DNA of 64,000 bases. Source: Bdellovibrionales bacterium RIFOXYC1_FULL_37_79. GTDB lineage: Bacteria; Bdellovibrionota; Bacteriovoracia; Bacteriovoracales; Bacteriovoracaceae. The notes under the pieces are model-generated. The model was not told the origin of the DNA, did no database searches, and saw only the letters and a list, made by a program, of their open reading frames with translations. The position numbers and the translations under genes were made by a program. Position 1 is the stretch's first letter, and each line of letters begins with the position of its first letter. The stretch lies in contig MEQB01000052.1 of NCBI GenBank assembly GCA_001770015.1, forward strand, positions 36,057-100,056, in the 5' to 3' direction. Below are positions 55,789 through 64,000 of the stretch, piece by piece.

Positions 55789-57171
55789 CTAATACACCTT
55801 ATCTTCGTGGTTATAAACCTCATGATCTTCCTGACGAGTGGCCCTTTGTTTTAAAAGCTGAAAAGCCTGACTGTACACTTTTACTATTTCGGGAATTTCA
55901 ATTAAATAAAAGTTTTCAATATTACCATCATCAACAATATTGAGAGATGAGGAGGTAAAATTACCAGCTCCCTGAAAAAGATATTTATCATCCACTACAA
56001 TAAATTTATTATGAAAAAGATGGGGCTTTCCACTGTCACCAGAAGCCTGCGCGTTGGTTTCCATAAAATAGATTTGATCCGCTTTTCTTCTTAACATTCG
56101 ATAGTTCATAACATCGTTACGATCCACATCAAAATAATCACCCCCGTCCTCTTTACCAAATCTCAAAGTATCGTCATCATAAATGATTTCAAAATTCACA
56201 CTCGATTGGGCAACAGGAATAAAGATATCTTTGGTGATTTTGCCAGTCATCAACCTATGGATAGCAACATACACATTTTCTTTAGCGGAAAAAACTGCTC
56301 TTTTCATGGCATCGTAGGGTCTTTCAAAATTATATTGGGCACTTTTAATAAGAGGAACCAGATAAAACTTGATATCCTCTCTGGGTATGACTTTTTTTGA
56401 ATTATTCAAGGCTTGCACACAATCTGCGTATCGTTGTTTAAACACACCCTTGTACTTGGAGGCTAAAGAGTCCTCCTCATTACCGTAAGCCTTGAATACA
56501 CAAATATTTTGTTGGGCCACATAATCATTTTCTTTGGCATCAAAAAAGAGCCAGTTTTCAAAATGCAAATTGGTTCCATAAGCTGACATATTTGCCGAGG
56601 ATGATGTGAATTTAATTCTTCTTTCACCCGATTGTTCCTGCTCATCAAATATTGACTTTAAATCCGAAGTTTCCAAGGCCAAAAATATCTTGGTGTGTTG
56701 TAAATAGGCACCTGCCGAACTAAACGGACCTTTGCCTCTTGAATAAATTTTTATATTTTTATGATTTTGGCACTTACTGAAATATTCCACTAGCGAATCA
56801 TATGAATCATAATTGATATAAATATTTAACTTTAAATCCGGTCGGCTTTTAGCTCCTTCACACAAGGCCTTCTTAACCCCAGCATTGGAAAATGACAGGT
56901 AGGCCAAATAGAGTGATTTGATTTTAGGGTCATTTATCCAACTATTTAGCTTAGCTTCCACTCCAGATTTTTCAATCGCCTTTTTCATATCATTACTTTG
57001 CACACACCAAGCATTTTTTTTCCCACCCTGGTTGTCACAATCCGGCATATTAAATCGCGCTTCCCATTTTAAATCATTGGAAGCAACTCCTTGAGCAAAG
57101 GGTTTAGAAATTTCTGCGCTAAAACTACAAATAGAAATGCTACAAACTAGAAGTAAAATGATTTTTTTCAT
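55789..57171 (-). CDS. Secreted phospholipase D-like (HKD) hydrolase
   Basis: The 460-residue product has a signal peptide (MKKIILLLVCSISICSFSAE). The C-terminal HKD motif is complete: HNKFIVVDDKYLFQGAGNFT with HxK, Asp and GAGN. The N-terminal motif, HTKIFLALETSD followed by FTSSSANMS, is looser. The layout matches PLD-superfamily nucleases (Nuc-like, two motifs) more than lipid PLDs, but the substrate is not fixed by sequence. AAGGA precedes the ATG by about eight bases. First in an operon with the DNase-I-like gene and the EF-hand-like gene. Confidence 0.8.
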   Translation of the reverse strand: MKKIILLLVCSISICSFSAEISKPFAQGVASNDLKWEARFNMPDCDNQGGKKNAWCVQSNDMKKAIEKSGVEAKLNSWINDPKIKSLYLAYLSFSNAGVKKALCEGAKSRPDLKLNIYINYDSYDSLVEYFSKCQNHKNIKIYSRGKGPFSSAGAYLQHTKIFLALETSDLKSIFDEQEQSGERRIKFTSSSANMSAYGTNLHFENWLFFDAKENDYVAQQNICVFKAYGNEEDSLASKYKGVFKQRYADCVQALNNSKKVIPREDIKFYLVPLIKSAQYNFERPYDAMKRAVFSAKENVYVAIHRLMTGKITKDIFIPVAQSSVNFEIIYDDDTLRFGKEDGGDYFDVDRNDVMNYRMLRRKADQIYFMETNAQASGDSGKPHLFHNKFIVVDDKYLFQGAGNFTSSSLNIVDDGNIENFYLIEIPEIVKVYSQAFQLLKQRATRQEDHEVYNHEDKVY

Positions 57172-57196
57172 GATATATTTCCTTGCAAATAGATTT

Positions 57197-57217
57197 TTGA
57201 CATTCTATGTTATATTT
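57197..57217 (+). promoter_or_regulatory. Possible promoter of the BtpA-family gene
   Basis: A perfect TTGACA (57197-57202) followed by TATATTTTAAAAAT. TAAAAA with a 15-base spacer is the best -10 candidate, a little short. The ATG is at 57247. Confidence 0.35.
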
Positions 57218-57246
57218 TAAAAATTTGATACCTTGGTCATTCAACT

Positions 57247-58023
57247 ATGAAAAAATTATTCACCCAGACGAAACCAATAATTGCAGTCATTTACCTCCCC
57301 CCATCCCCTGGTTACCCAGATCATCCCGGCCACCAGGAAACCCTGGACATGATTTACGAACAAGTTAATATCCTGCAAAAACATAAAGTGGCGGGAGTAT
57401 TGCTTGAAAATGAAAATGATCGCCCTTATCGTCTTTTGGCCACGCCTGAAATCATCGCCTCAATGACCTATCTAACCTCCAAAGTGGTGGAGAAATTTCA
57501 ACATATTAAAGTCGGGGTTGAATATTTACTGAATGATCCAAAAGCATCCCTGGCCATTGCCCATGTTTCAGGTGCCCAATTTATCAGGACCGATTACTTT
57601 GTCGATCGCATGAGTCGGGAAGAATATGGTGGTGAAATGTACATCAACCCCACAGAGCTCATTAATTATCGAGCTAAGCTAAAAGCCATCAACATAAAAA
57701 TTTTTACCGATATACAAGTCAAATACGCCCGGATGCTGGAAGAAAATAAAAGCTTGCTGGATTCCACCGTGCAGGCCAAAAAATTTCAAAGTGCAGCAGT
57801 AGTCGTCTCCGGCAGTAAAACCGGCCAGGCCCCAGATCTTTGGGAACTGAAAAAATTAAAAGAAGGCATCACGGATTTTCCCATTTTGATCGGATCAGGA
57901 TTGAATCCCTCAAACGCCAGGGAAATGTTTCAGTATGCCGACGGTGCTATCGTCGGAACCTCCCTCATGGATGAAGGCATAATCACGGAAGAAAAGGTAA
58001 AGGCACTGCTCGCCTCAATCTAA
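57247..58023 (+). CDS. BtpA/SgcQ family TIM-barrel protein
   Basis: The 258-residue protein matches the BtpA family: an N-terminal AVIYLPPSPGYP, the LLENENDRPY motif, and phosphate-binding-like C-terminal strands PILIGSGLNPSNAREMF and GAIVGTSL. BtpA was described as needed for photosystem I stability in cyanobacteria, while SgcQ lies in a sugar operon; many members in other bacteria have no known reaction. The fold suggests a phosphosugar or nucleoside-linked enzyme. It stands alone, divergent from the PLD operon, and overlaps the convergent putA-like gene by four bases. Confidence 0.85.
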   Translation: MKKLFTQTKPIIAVIYLPPSPGYPDHPGHQETLDMIYEQVNILQKHKVAGVLLENENDRPYRLLATPEIIASMTYLTSKVVEKFQHIKVGVEYLLNDPKASLAIAHVSGAQFIRTDYFVDRMSREEYGGEMYINPTELINYRAKLKAINIKIFTDIQVKYARMLEENKSLLDSTVQAKKFQSAAVVVSGSKTGQAPDLWELKKLKEGITDFPILIGSGLNPSNAREMFQYADGAIVGTSLMDEGIITEEKVKALLASI

Positions 58024-61000
58024 AAATCCGAAAAATACTCCTCGATGGTTTTATAATTCGTGACTCTTTTTCCACTTTGGTGAACGTCAATACCATTTCG
58101 TTTTTTGCTCACAGATATAGAGCGAATCCACACAAATTCTGAGAGGTATTGCTTGTAATCCCGCAGCGCCGGAGCATTATGAGGGGTTAAAATCTTCTTA
58201 AACCGCAAAATATTTTCTTCTTCCATAAAAATAACTTTTAAAAGTTTTTGGATCTTATCAATATTGCCGTCGATGACAATATAAGAAAGACAAGGCTCGG
58301 TAATGGCCTGATAAAGCAGTTCTTCGGTCGGATAAAAAACATCAAAATTTTGTCTCGAGATGCCTGCCTTGACGATCATGGATTTAAGCATTGACCACCA
58401 CGCAAATGCTTTTTCATTTCTCGCAATAATGGTGATCCCAATCCCCATGACCAGTGCCCCCAAAAATCTCATAAACGTAGAAAATTCCACCTGGGGGTTA
58501 TAAACCAAAAAGACTGCCTGCTCGCCAGATTTTTCAAAATCATTGAAATTATCCTCTCCCATCACCTTGGAATTTTCATGGGGGCCTAAATGAAAAGCAA
58601 TAAAGTCTTTTTTTATCCATTGGTCAAATTTAATAAGAATTTCCTTGTACTCACCATACATTCCAACAAAGAGATGCTCAAAATTATGAATCACCGTCTC
58701 CATCACCTTTTCCAATCGCAGTAACCGGCCAGCGATCCCAAGGCCTGAGGGTCTCATCAAACTGAATCGATAATCACTGCCCCGGCCTTCTTCCACATCC
58801 TCGGGCTCGCTCTCCCGCATATAATTGACCATAAAGGCATAAAGCAATGCCTTGCCTCCCATTTTAGGGCCAGTGCCGGATAATTTAAAACCTCCCTGGG
58901 GCATCACGGCCACTTTGGTTTGCAAATCATATTTATTAATATGAATACTTCCTGCCAACAGATGATCCACCAAATACTTAACATCCTCCGAAGATTGTGA
59001 ATAAATGGATCCGGTTCGCACATATTCCCCTGAATTGAAAACGTGCTGGGCATTTTCCAGGGTATCGTATTCAATAATGTAGATAATAGGCCCGAATAAC
59101 TCACTACAGGCCAGACTTTCAAATTTACAGGCCCTTAGAAAATCCAGTGATACCACCAAGGGACCAATATATTGTTCCCTATATCGACTGGTGTGATCAC
59201 AAATAATAGTTCCCGAAAACTGGGCAATTTCTGCTTTCACATTGGTGATAACATGGAGTAGCCTGGCTTTTTCAAATTGATCAATGATGGGATCCACACT
59301 TCGACTAAGCCCACTGGGTGAGCTACCAAGCATTTCCTCTAATTTTCGCTTCAGCTTTGTGCTAAATTTATGCTTGATTTTTTTATCAATAATAATACGA
59401 GTTGGACAACTGGCCATCTGGCCGGATCGGCAAAGCGTGGTATTAAACAAGGCCCCAATGGCCATATCCAAATCTGCACTTGCAGTCACGATCATGCCAT
59501 TTTTTCCTCCCAGGGATAAGACCGCTTCCGCTTTAAATACCATGTTAAACAACTGGTTATGAATAATCTTTTGGGAAAAGATGGAATAAAACTTTTTGCC
59601 CAGGTTTAAAGGCCCTTCGTAGGCAATCCCTGCAATATACTGGTTATTGATGATTTGAAACAAATCATCCTTATGCTCGGGCACCAGACATTTGAGGACA
59701 TTTTCAGGTAAGCCTCCTTCATAAAACAAATTGACCAATTGATAACAGATCAGTGGAGTTTGGATGGCCGGTTTGATAAGAACGACATTTCCACTTGCCA
59801 GTGCGGCAGAAACATAGCAAGTAAGTGATGCCAGAGGCGAACTCCAGGCCGAAAAAACTGCAATGACGCCTTTAGATTTTAAATTGCCATTTTTCTTTTT
59901 TAATCTGATCTGCTCCCTGGCATGGAAATTAAGATAATCTATGGCATAATCCACTTCCCGATAGGCTTCCGCTATGTTGATACCCGCCTCCTTAAAGATG
60001 CAAGCGGCAAACACATGGCGTTTCGCTAACAATAAATTGGCTACATTGATAATGATGGTTCCCCGCTCAATATCAGGACAAGTGGCCCAGGAACTTTGCA
60101 GGTAGCATGCATGAAGCTCTTTAATTATTTTAGAGATATCATCGCTGGTGGCCAGTTTGATTGTTCCAAGAATTTTCTCGGGGCACTCAGGACCTTTAAT
60201 ATCCAAAACCTTTCCATGCATTTCCTGATCATCTCCAAATTGCGAAGATTGATCAGCCTGCCCCAGCCTATCCACCGCCTGCTCAATATAGTTGTGATTT
60301 TTTTTAAGAAAAATTTTAACCGTAGGCACGTTGTTAAAGGCACTGGTAAGCTCGGTAAAGGATTTATCACTCTCCAAATTCATTTTCTTTTTCTTATCCA
60401 AGTGGGTTTTGATGGGGGTTTCTAGATTTTTTTTGGTGCCATAGGATTTCAGCAGGGATATAACGCCAATTTGCGAGGTGTTTTCCATCACCCTTCTGAT
60501 TAAAAAACCCAACCCCTTTAAAACCGGGCCCACCGGGATATGATTGCGCACATTCCAACGCATGGAAGTCATGGCAAGTGACAGGGCTTCATTGGTCATA
60601 TTCAAACACTGATGCTCCAAGGGCTTGCTGCTAGGATAATATTTTTTTCTCAGCACTTCGCTAAAGGCATGATCGAGCGGATTGTGAGAACCCACCATCA
60701 GTCTTAAATATCTGGAATTTTCCAAAATTTTGACCATCAATTGACGATAATGCAAATCCGATTCTTCCTTATTCAAAAATACATAAGAAGGCCATCCCCT
60801 CGAATGGGCATGGGTGATTTCTTCTTCGTGATAGGCCCCCTTCACCAACCGAACCGGCAGCTCAATATCATATTTTTTAGCAATTTTTAAAATATCTTGC
60901 AAGGTCACAAAGCTATCCCGGAAATAGGCCTGGATTGTCACTCCGATCAAATTCATTATCCGAAACTCAGCATGCTCCTTTAAGACCCGCTCCACGGTAT

Positions 61001-62219
61001 AAAGCATGATCTCCCGGTTTTCATAAAGTTCAGCATCAAAGCAAACAAACACCTTAAGGTCCACGGCCTTTTTTAGAATTTTAACTATACGGACCCCGAT
61101 CTGTTGATAGGCCTCATTCAGGGCATAATAATTGGAATCCGAGGATAAGGCGGACAATTTTACCGAAATAAATTTACGGGGCAGTTGGTCCTTGGAGGTT
61201 TCGTTAGAGATAAAAAATAAATCCATTTTATCCATCAGATTCAAGATATTGTCCAAAAATTCTTCACAACTTTGATGATCACGCAAATGTTCCCCTAAAT
61301 AATCAAAGGCCAGCTCTCTTTTGGTACCCAGCAGCCTGGTGGCAGCCTTGCCCATATCCTCAATGCTGTTGCTGGCGATAAACCGGCTGGCAACCCAGCT
61401 AATAACCGTATTGGAAATTCTTTTGATAAACAGCGGGGGAATCCAATTTAAAATATGCTTGATGATATTCACAACCGACCAGGATCTCAAACGGGAGCGG
61501 GGCACTTTGTCCTTATGTTTGTTGATCAATTTTTTTTGGTAATTGGAAAGTCCTTCAATAAGATTTTTTTTAAGTTCAAAACCGGTCTCATCATCCACGG
61601 TCAAGATGACAAACAGGTATTCCAGCAATTTGTTTTTAAGATCAGGTAATCTAGCCAGTTTATAAAACGCCCAGCTAAACACCTTTTCAAAGGTTTTTGG
61701 TTTATATTCGTCAATATTATTCATCAATTTTAAAATAACTTCCTGTAAATCATATTCCAAATCAAAATACCGGGAATCCCCTAGAAAATCAGGAAGGGCG
61801 TATTTATGGGTGATAATATCGAGCATGGAAGGGTGCTCGGTATGGATGAGATTGGTGATTTTCCCCACATGATTTTTAAGCTGGAGATAGGACGGAGAAT
61901 TTTTACAAGTTTGTTCCTCCAGCAAAAAGAGCTCCTGGCCGAGTCTTATTGAATAAAGTCTGATCTCTTTAATCTCGTAATAAAAGCCAATTAAGATTTG
62001 CGTACCTGAAAGCTCCACCTGGGTCTTGAAATCCACAAAGCGATCATGCACGAATTGTTTAAAAATATTGATCATTTCCACTTTGAGGTTGTGCTCATCC
62101 ATTAAAATAATATTGGAAAAACTCCCCAAAAAATGCACCGTCCATTGCTCATGCAAAGGAGTCGTAAAGCTCACTTGTTTTAATTCAATTAGCTCCATAT
62201 TAGATTGATTTGCATTCAC
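58020..62219 (-). CDS. PutA-like proline dehydrogenase fused to a degenerate P5C dehydrogenase domain
   Basis: 1399 residues from GTG 62219, where AAGGGAG lies five bases upstream (the frame opens at 62246). Order: an N-terminal region (~1-320), a proline dehydrogenase barrel (~330-590: FISVKLSAL, DAELYENRE, IQAYFRDSF, LIRRVMEN), an aldehyde-dehydrogenase fold (~690-1150) and a C-terminal extension. The ALDH part keeps family landmarks (IKPAIQTPL, SELFGP, KLSGTGPKMGG). At the catalytic sites it reads LSLGGK where LELGGK is usual (Glu to Ser) and GQMASC where GQxC is usual (Cys to Ala). The P5C dehydrogenase step is therefore probably absent. In the proline site, tyrosines preceding the RR pair also appear changed (to His and Phe), so even proline oxidation is not certain. 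Confidence 0.8.
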   Translation of the reverse strand: MNANQSNMELIELKQVSFTTPLHEQWTVHFLGSFSNIILMDEHNLKVEMINIFKQFVHDRFVDFKTQVELSGTQILIGFYYEIKEIRLYSIRLGQELFLLEEQTCKNSPSYLQLKNHVGKITNLIHTEHPSMLDIITHKYALPDFLGDSRYFDLEYDLQEVILKLMNNIDEYKPKTFEKVFSWAFYKLARLPDLKNKLLEYLFVILTVDDETGFELKKNLIEGLSNYQKKLINKHKDKVPRSRLRSWSVVNIIKHILNWIPPLFIKRISNTVISWVASRFIASNSIEDMGKAATRLLGTKRELAFDYLGEHLRDHQSCEEFLDNILNLMDKMDLFFISNETSKDQLPRKFISVKLSALSSDSNYYALNEAYQQIGVRIVKILKKAVDLKVFVCFDAELYENREIMLYTVERVLKEHAEFRIMNLIGVTIQAYFRDSFVTLQDILKIAKKYDIELPVRLVKGAYHEEEITHAHSRGWPSYVFLNKEESDLHYRQLMVKILENSRYLRLMVGSHNPLDHAFSEVLRKKYYPSSKPLEHQCLNMTNEALSLAMTSMRWNVRNHIPVGPVLKGLGFLIRRVMENTSQIGVISLLKSYGTKKNLETPIKTHLDKKKKMNLESDKSFTELTSAFNNVPTVKIFLKKNHNYIEQAVDRLGQADQSSQFGDDQEMHGKVLDIKGPECPEKILGTIKLATSDDISKIIKELHACYLQSSWATCPDIERGTIIINVANLLLAKRHVFAACIFKEAGINIAEAYREVDYAIDYLNFHAREQIRLKKKNGNLKSKGVIAVFSAWSSPLASLTCYVSAALASGNVVLIKPAIQTPLICYQLVNLFYEGGLPENVLKCLVPEHKDDLFQIINNQYIAGIAYEGPLNLGKKFYSIFSQKIIHNQLFNMVFKAEAVLSLGGKNGMIVTASADLDMAIGALFNTTLCRSGQMASCPTRIIIDKKIKHKFSTKLKRKLEEMLGSSPSGLSRSVDPIIDQFEKARLLHVITNVKAEIAQFSGTIICDHTSRYREQYIGPLVVSLDFLRACKFESLACSELFGPIIYIIEYDTLENAQHVFNSGEYVRTGSIYSQSSEDVKYLVDHLLAGSIHINKYDLQTKVAVMPQGGFKLSGTGPKMGGKALLYAFMVNYMRESEPEDVEEGRGSDYRFSLMRPSGLGIAGRLLRLEKVMETVIHNFEHLFVGMYGEYKEILIKFDQWIKKDFIAFHLGPHENSKVMGEDNFNDFEKSGEQAVFLVYNPQVEFSTFMRFLGALVMGIGITIIARNEKAFAWWSMLKSMIVKAGISRQNFDVFYPTEELLYQAITEPCLSYIVIDGNIDKIQKLLKVIFMEEENILRFKKILTPHNAPALRDYKQYLSEFVWIRSISVSKKRNGIDVHQSGKRVTNYKTIEEYFSDF

Positions 62220-62483
62220 AAACACTCCCTTAAGGTAAATATCCAAAGCAATCTCATCTTAGCACCGCCCAATCTTGGCGTAAATGCATCCTCATTATCA
62301 AACTAAAGCAAATCTTCAATTAATAAGCACCCCTGGCATTTTTCCAAATTAATCTGCACCAATCTCATTTTTTTACTCTTTCAAGCAAACAGTGGTGTTA
62401 ATAACATAATCATTATTACATACTGATAGGGAGTAGATAGTTCAGGTTGGTTTGACTGACTACGAAATAAAAAGTTAAAATAA

Positions 62484-62493
62484 CCTAATTAGG
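62484..62493. other. Short palindrome before the 62.5 kb gene
   Basis: CCTAATTAGG is a perfect 10-bp palindrome flanked by imperfect TAA/TTA arms, overlapping the likely ribosome-binding region of the gene at 62504. It may be an operator. The remaining 62220-62483 is AT-rich with no gene I can support. Confidence 0.2.
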
Positions 62494-62503
62494 ATTATTG
62501 CAT

Positions 62504-63709
62504 ATGAAATATTATACCCCCATCGCCTATGTTTTTACCTGTTTAATTCTACTGGTCTTTTTTGTCTTGAGCACCTACGGGGCCTTGACACCCACGTCCT
62601 ATAATATGAGAGATTTGGAAATCCTGAGTGAAGAAAAAAATTTTATAGAATTTTTTGACCATGCCATGGATATCAGACCTCTTGACCGAAATACCCACTG
62701 GCAAGACATGGTATACAAATGTTCAGAAAACTATCTAAACGAAATTATGGAAACCCAACAATACGGCAAGGAAACCATCAAATACGTGGAAAAGCTCGCC
62801 TTTTGGCCCACCCTCAGAAATAACGAAATCTTCCAGGTAAAACGGGCCCAATACGGGTTAAAATATTTCAACATATGTCTCGACAACGCCCAAAAGCATA
62901 CGCTTAATGAGATAAAACAATGCCAACAGGAAATGCAAACTTTTTGGAAAAACACCCCCAAGGACTTTATTAATCTCCAACTTGGTATTGATCTGGCGGG
63001 TCTTTCTAAAAGATTCTCGCCTGCCAGTGAGGCCCGTGAGGTTGGATTTTACTACTCAACCATCCTTCTTAACAAGTATGCGGGCCCTACCTGCGACAAA
63101 ATGGAACTAGTGGACTTTTTCCTGGAACAAATCCAAAGCGAAAATGGCTGTGAGAGTTCACCCGAGGACTGTAACAAAATCATTAACAAATTTGCCAGTC
63201 AATCATGCTGGGAATTTCTGGTTCCCCACATCAAGCAAAAACTTTTAAATTCTCAAGATCCCAAACTTAAAGGACTATATTTATCCTTACTGCATGCCAA
63301 AAAATTCCTGACTCCCTCCGAGACCGATTTTTATTTTACCAGTTATGTGTTGGATGGACCACTTAACGGGCAACTGTTTAACCTGGCGTGGAATATCATT
63401 GGCGAATTAGGTAAAAATCACAAAAGAAGAGAAGCTGTCCTTGCGAAATTCAAACAATCCCCCTGGTTACCGGGTGACCTCTTTAAAACCAGCAATCAGG
63501 AAAGATTAAAAATTATTATGTCTTTGCTGTCTAAAAATATACCTGAATACCTGGATTACTACGCCATGACCTGTATCCGCTATCTCCGGGGAGAACTACA
63601 AACCCCCACGGGTAACCCCACCCCTGGATGTCATGCTCTGTTCAAAACATCAGACAAAGAAAACTGGCTTCCCCCCCATTTTAAACAGGCCTACAAACAA
63701 AGTCTTTAA
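62504..63709 (+). CDS. Exported protein of unknown function
   Basis: The product is about 401 residues. The ATG at 62504 is preferred to TTG 62498; AGGA lies about ten bases upstream. A hydrophobic N-terminal segment (YVFTCLILLVFFVLSTYGAL) is a signal or anchor. The rest is helical and charged, with evenly spaced Cys (KCSENYL, NICLDNAQ, KQCQQEM, TCDKMEL, NGCESSPEDCN, SCWEFL, TCIRYLR, GCHALF), compatible with a HEAT- or TPR-like helical repeat held by disulphides. No enzyme motif is seen. It ends just before a bidirectional terminator. Confidence 0.6.
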   Translation: MKYYTPIAYVFTCLILLVFFVLSTYGALTPTSYNMRDLEILSEEKNFIEFFDHAMDIRPLDRNTHWQDMVYKCSENYLNEIMETQQYGKETIKYVEKLAFWPTLRNNEIFQVKRAQYGLKYFNICLDNAQKHTLNEIKQCQQEMQTFWKNTPKDFINLQLGIDLAGLSKRFSPASEAREVGFYYSTILLNKYAGPTCDKMELVDFFLEQIQSENGCESSPEDCNKIINKFASQSCWEFLVPHIKQKLLNSQDPKLKGLYLSLLHAKKFLTPSETDFYFTSYVLDGPLNGQLFNLAWNIIGELGKNHKRREAVLAKFKQSPWLPGDLFKTSNQERLKIIMSLLSKNIPEYLDYYAMTCIRYLRGELQTPTGNPTPGCHALFKTSDKENWLPPHFKQAYKQSL

Positions 63710-63723
63710 TAGCACACATAAAA

Positions 63724-63749
63724 AAGGCCCCGATAATCATCAGGGCCTT
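63724..63749. terminator. Bidirectional intrinsic terminator
   Basis: AAGGCCC / GGGCCTT (7 bp) extended inside by a GAT/ATC pairing across one mismatch, lying between convergent genes. On the minus strand the stem runs into TTTTTT, a good terminator tail for the SWIB gene. On the plus strand the tail is the weaker CCTTTACTT. Confidence 0.75.
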
Positions 63750-63777
63750 CCTTTACTTCGCAAATAAAACTTAATGC

Positions 63778-64000
63778 TTAGCTAATGTGTTTTGCAATAA
63801 TTTTAGCAAGATCAAACATAGTTACGGTGCTTTTTCCACCAAAAACTGTTTTCAAATTTTCATCAGCAATGATGTTTCTCTTGTTTTTTGGATCTTGAAG
63901 CTTATGCTTTTTGATATAATCCCACATTTTTTTAACAATCTGGGTTCTAGGAATAGCTTTTGCTCCAACGATAACTGCAAGAGATGCATCTGGGGTCATA
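63778..64000 (-). CDS. SWIB/MDM2-domain protein, cut by the window edge
   Basis: The visible 73 residues are a nearly complete SWIB domain: PDASLAVIVGAKAIPRTQIV, then KKMWDYIKKHKLQDPKNKR, IIADENLKTVFGG and TMFDLAKIIAKH. In eukaryotes this fold occurs in chromatin remodelling subunits; in bacteria (Chlamydia, Bdellovibrio and others) it is a small basic, probably nucleoid-associated protein. The ATG at the edge may be internal, since bacterial members often have a Lys/Ala-rich N-terminal tail. The true start is outside the window. Confidence 0.85.
   Translation of the reverse strand, partial: MTPDASLAVIVGAKAIPRTQIVKKMWDYIKKHKLQDPKNKRNIIADENLKTVFGGKSTVTMFDLAKIIAKHIS

Overview
The window reads as a chromosomal segment of a Gram-negative bacterium with moderately low GC and very dense coding. 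The Gram-negative call rests on predicted outer-membrane beta-barrels ending in Phe, lipoproteins with lipobox cysteines, and UppP. Many large, lineage-specific secreted proteins are mixed with housekeeping genes, and there are secreted nucleases, a long PutA-like protein, a class II ribonucleotide reductase and a SWIB-domain protein. This mix would fit a predatory or scavenging lineage such as Bdellovibrionota (Bacteriovorax-like). That placement is inference; no rRNA or other taxonomic marker is present. I saw no tRNA, rRNA, CRISPR array, insertion sequence or phage module. No gene-free stretch exceeds 300 bases.

Layout. 0-16 kb: an outer-membrane-type protein, a small secreted protein, pyruvate dehydrogenase E1 (aceE), an M18 aminopeptidase, carbamate kinase, a histidine-kinase-like protein lacking its phospho-acceptor His, a COG2403 GTPase-like gene in operon with ornithine carbamoyltransferase, a secreted protein of unknown function, a MORN-repeat protein, a COG2509 FAD protein and CinA. 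16-31 kb: a giant Cys-rich lipoprotein, uppP and an RDD membrane protein on the other strand, then an operon of a secreted coiled-coil protein, a gluzincin-type metallopeptidase lipoprotein and a small membrane-anchored protein, closed by a strong terminator. 31-34 kb: a tightly overlapping operon of two-subunit class I fumarase and metG. 34-46 kb: a secreted protein with an Ala/Glu/Thr tandem repeat, a second giant lipoprotein paralogous to the first but carrying an inserted seven-blade propeller, and an HExxH protein with a predicted C-terminal outer-membrane barrel. 45.7-49.4 kb: nrdJ with predicted NrdR boxes. 49.4-52 kb: a secreted protein of unknown function, UDP-galactopyranose mutase and a GT2 glycosyltransferase. 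52-57 kb: a three-gene operon of secreted proteins (PLD-like, DNase-I-like, unknown). 57-64 kb: a BtpA-family protein, a PutA-like protein with a degenerate aldehyde dehydrogenase site, a secreted protein of unknown function, and the end of a SWIB protein.

How they may work together (inference). Carbamate kinase, the carbamoyltransferase and the GTPase look like one carbamoyl-phosphate/citrulline module, possibly energy-yielding arginine catabolism. AceE, fumarase and PutA point to a diet of amino acids and organic acids. The secreted nucleases, the two metallopeptidases and the giant Cys-rich lipoproteins could make up a surface and secretome set for attacking or digesting other cells or macromolecules. 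The most unusual observations are the giant lipoprotein pair with its precise propeller insertion and shared upstream element, the PutA with an apparently dead dehydrogenase site, and the His-to-Asn histidine kinase.
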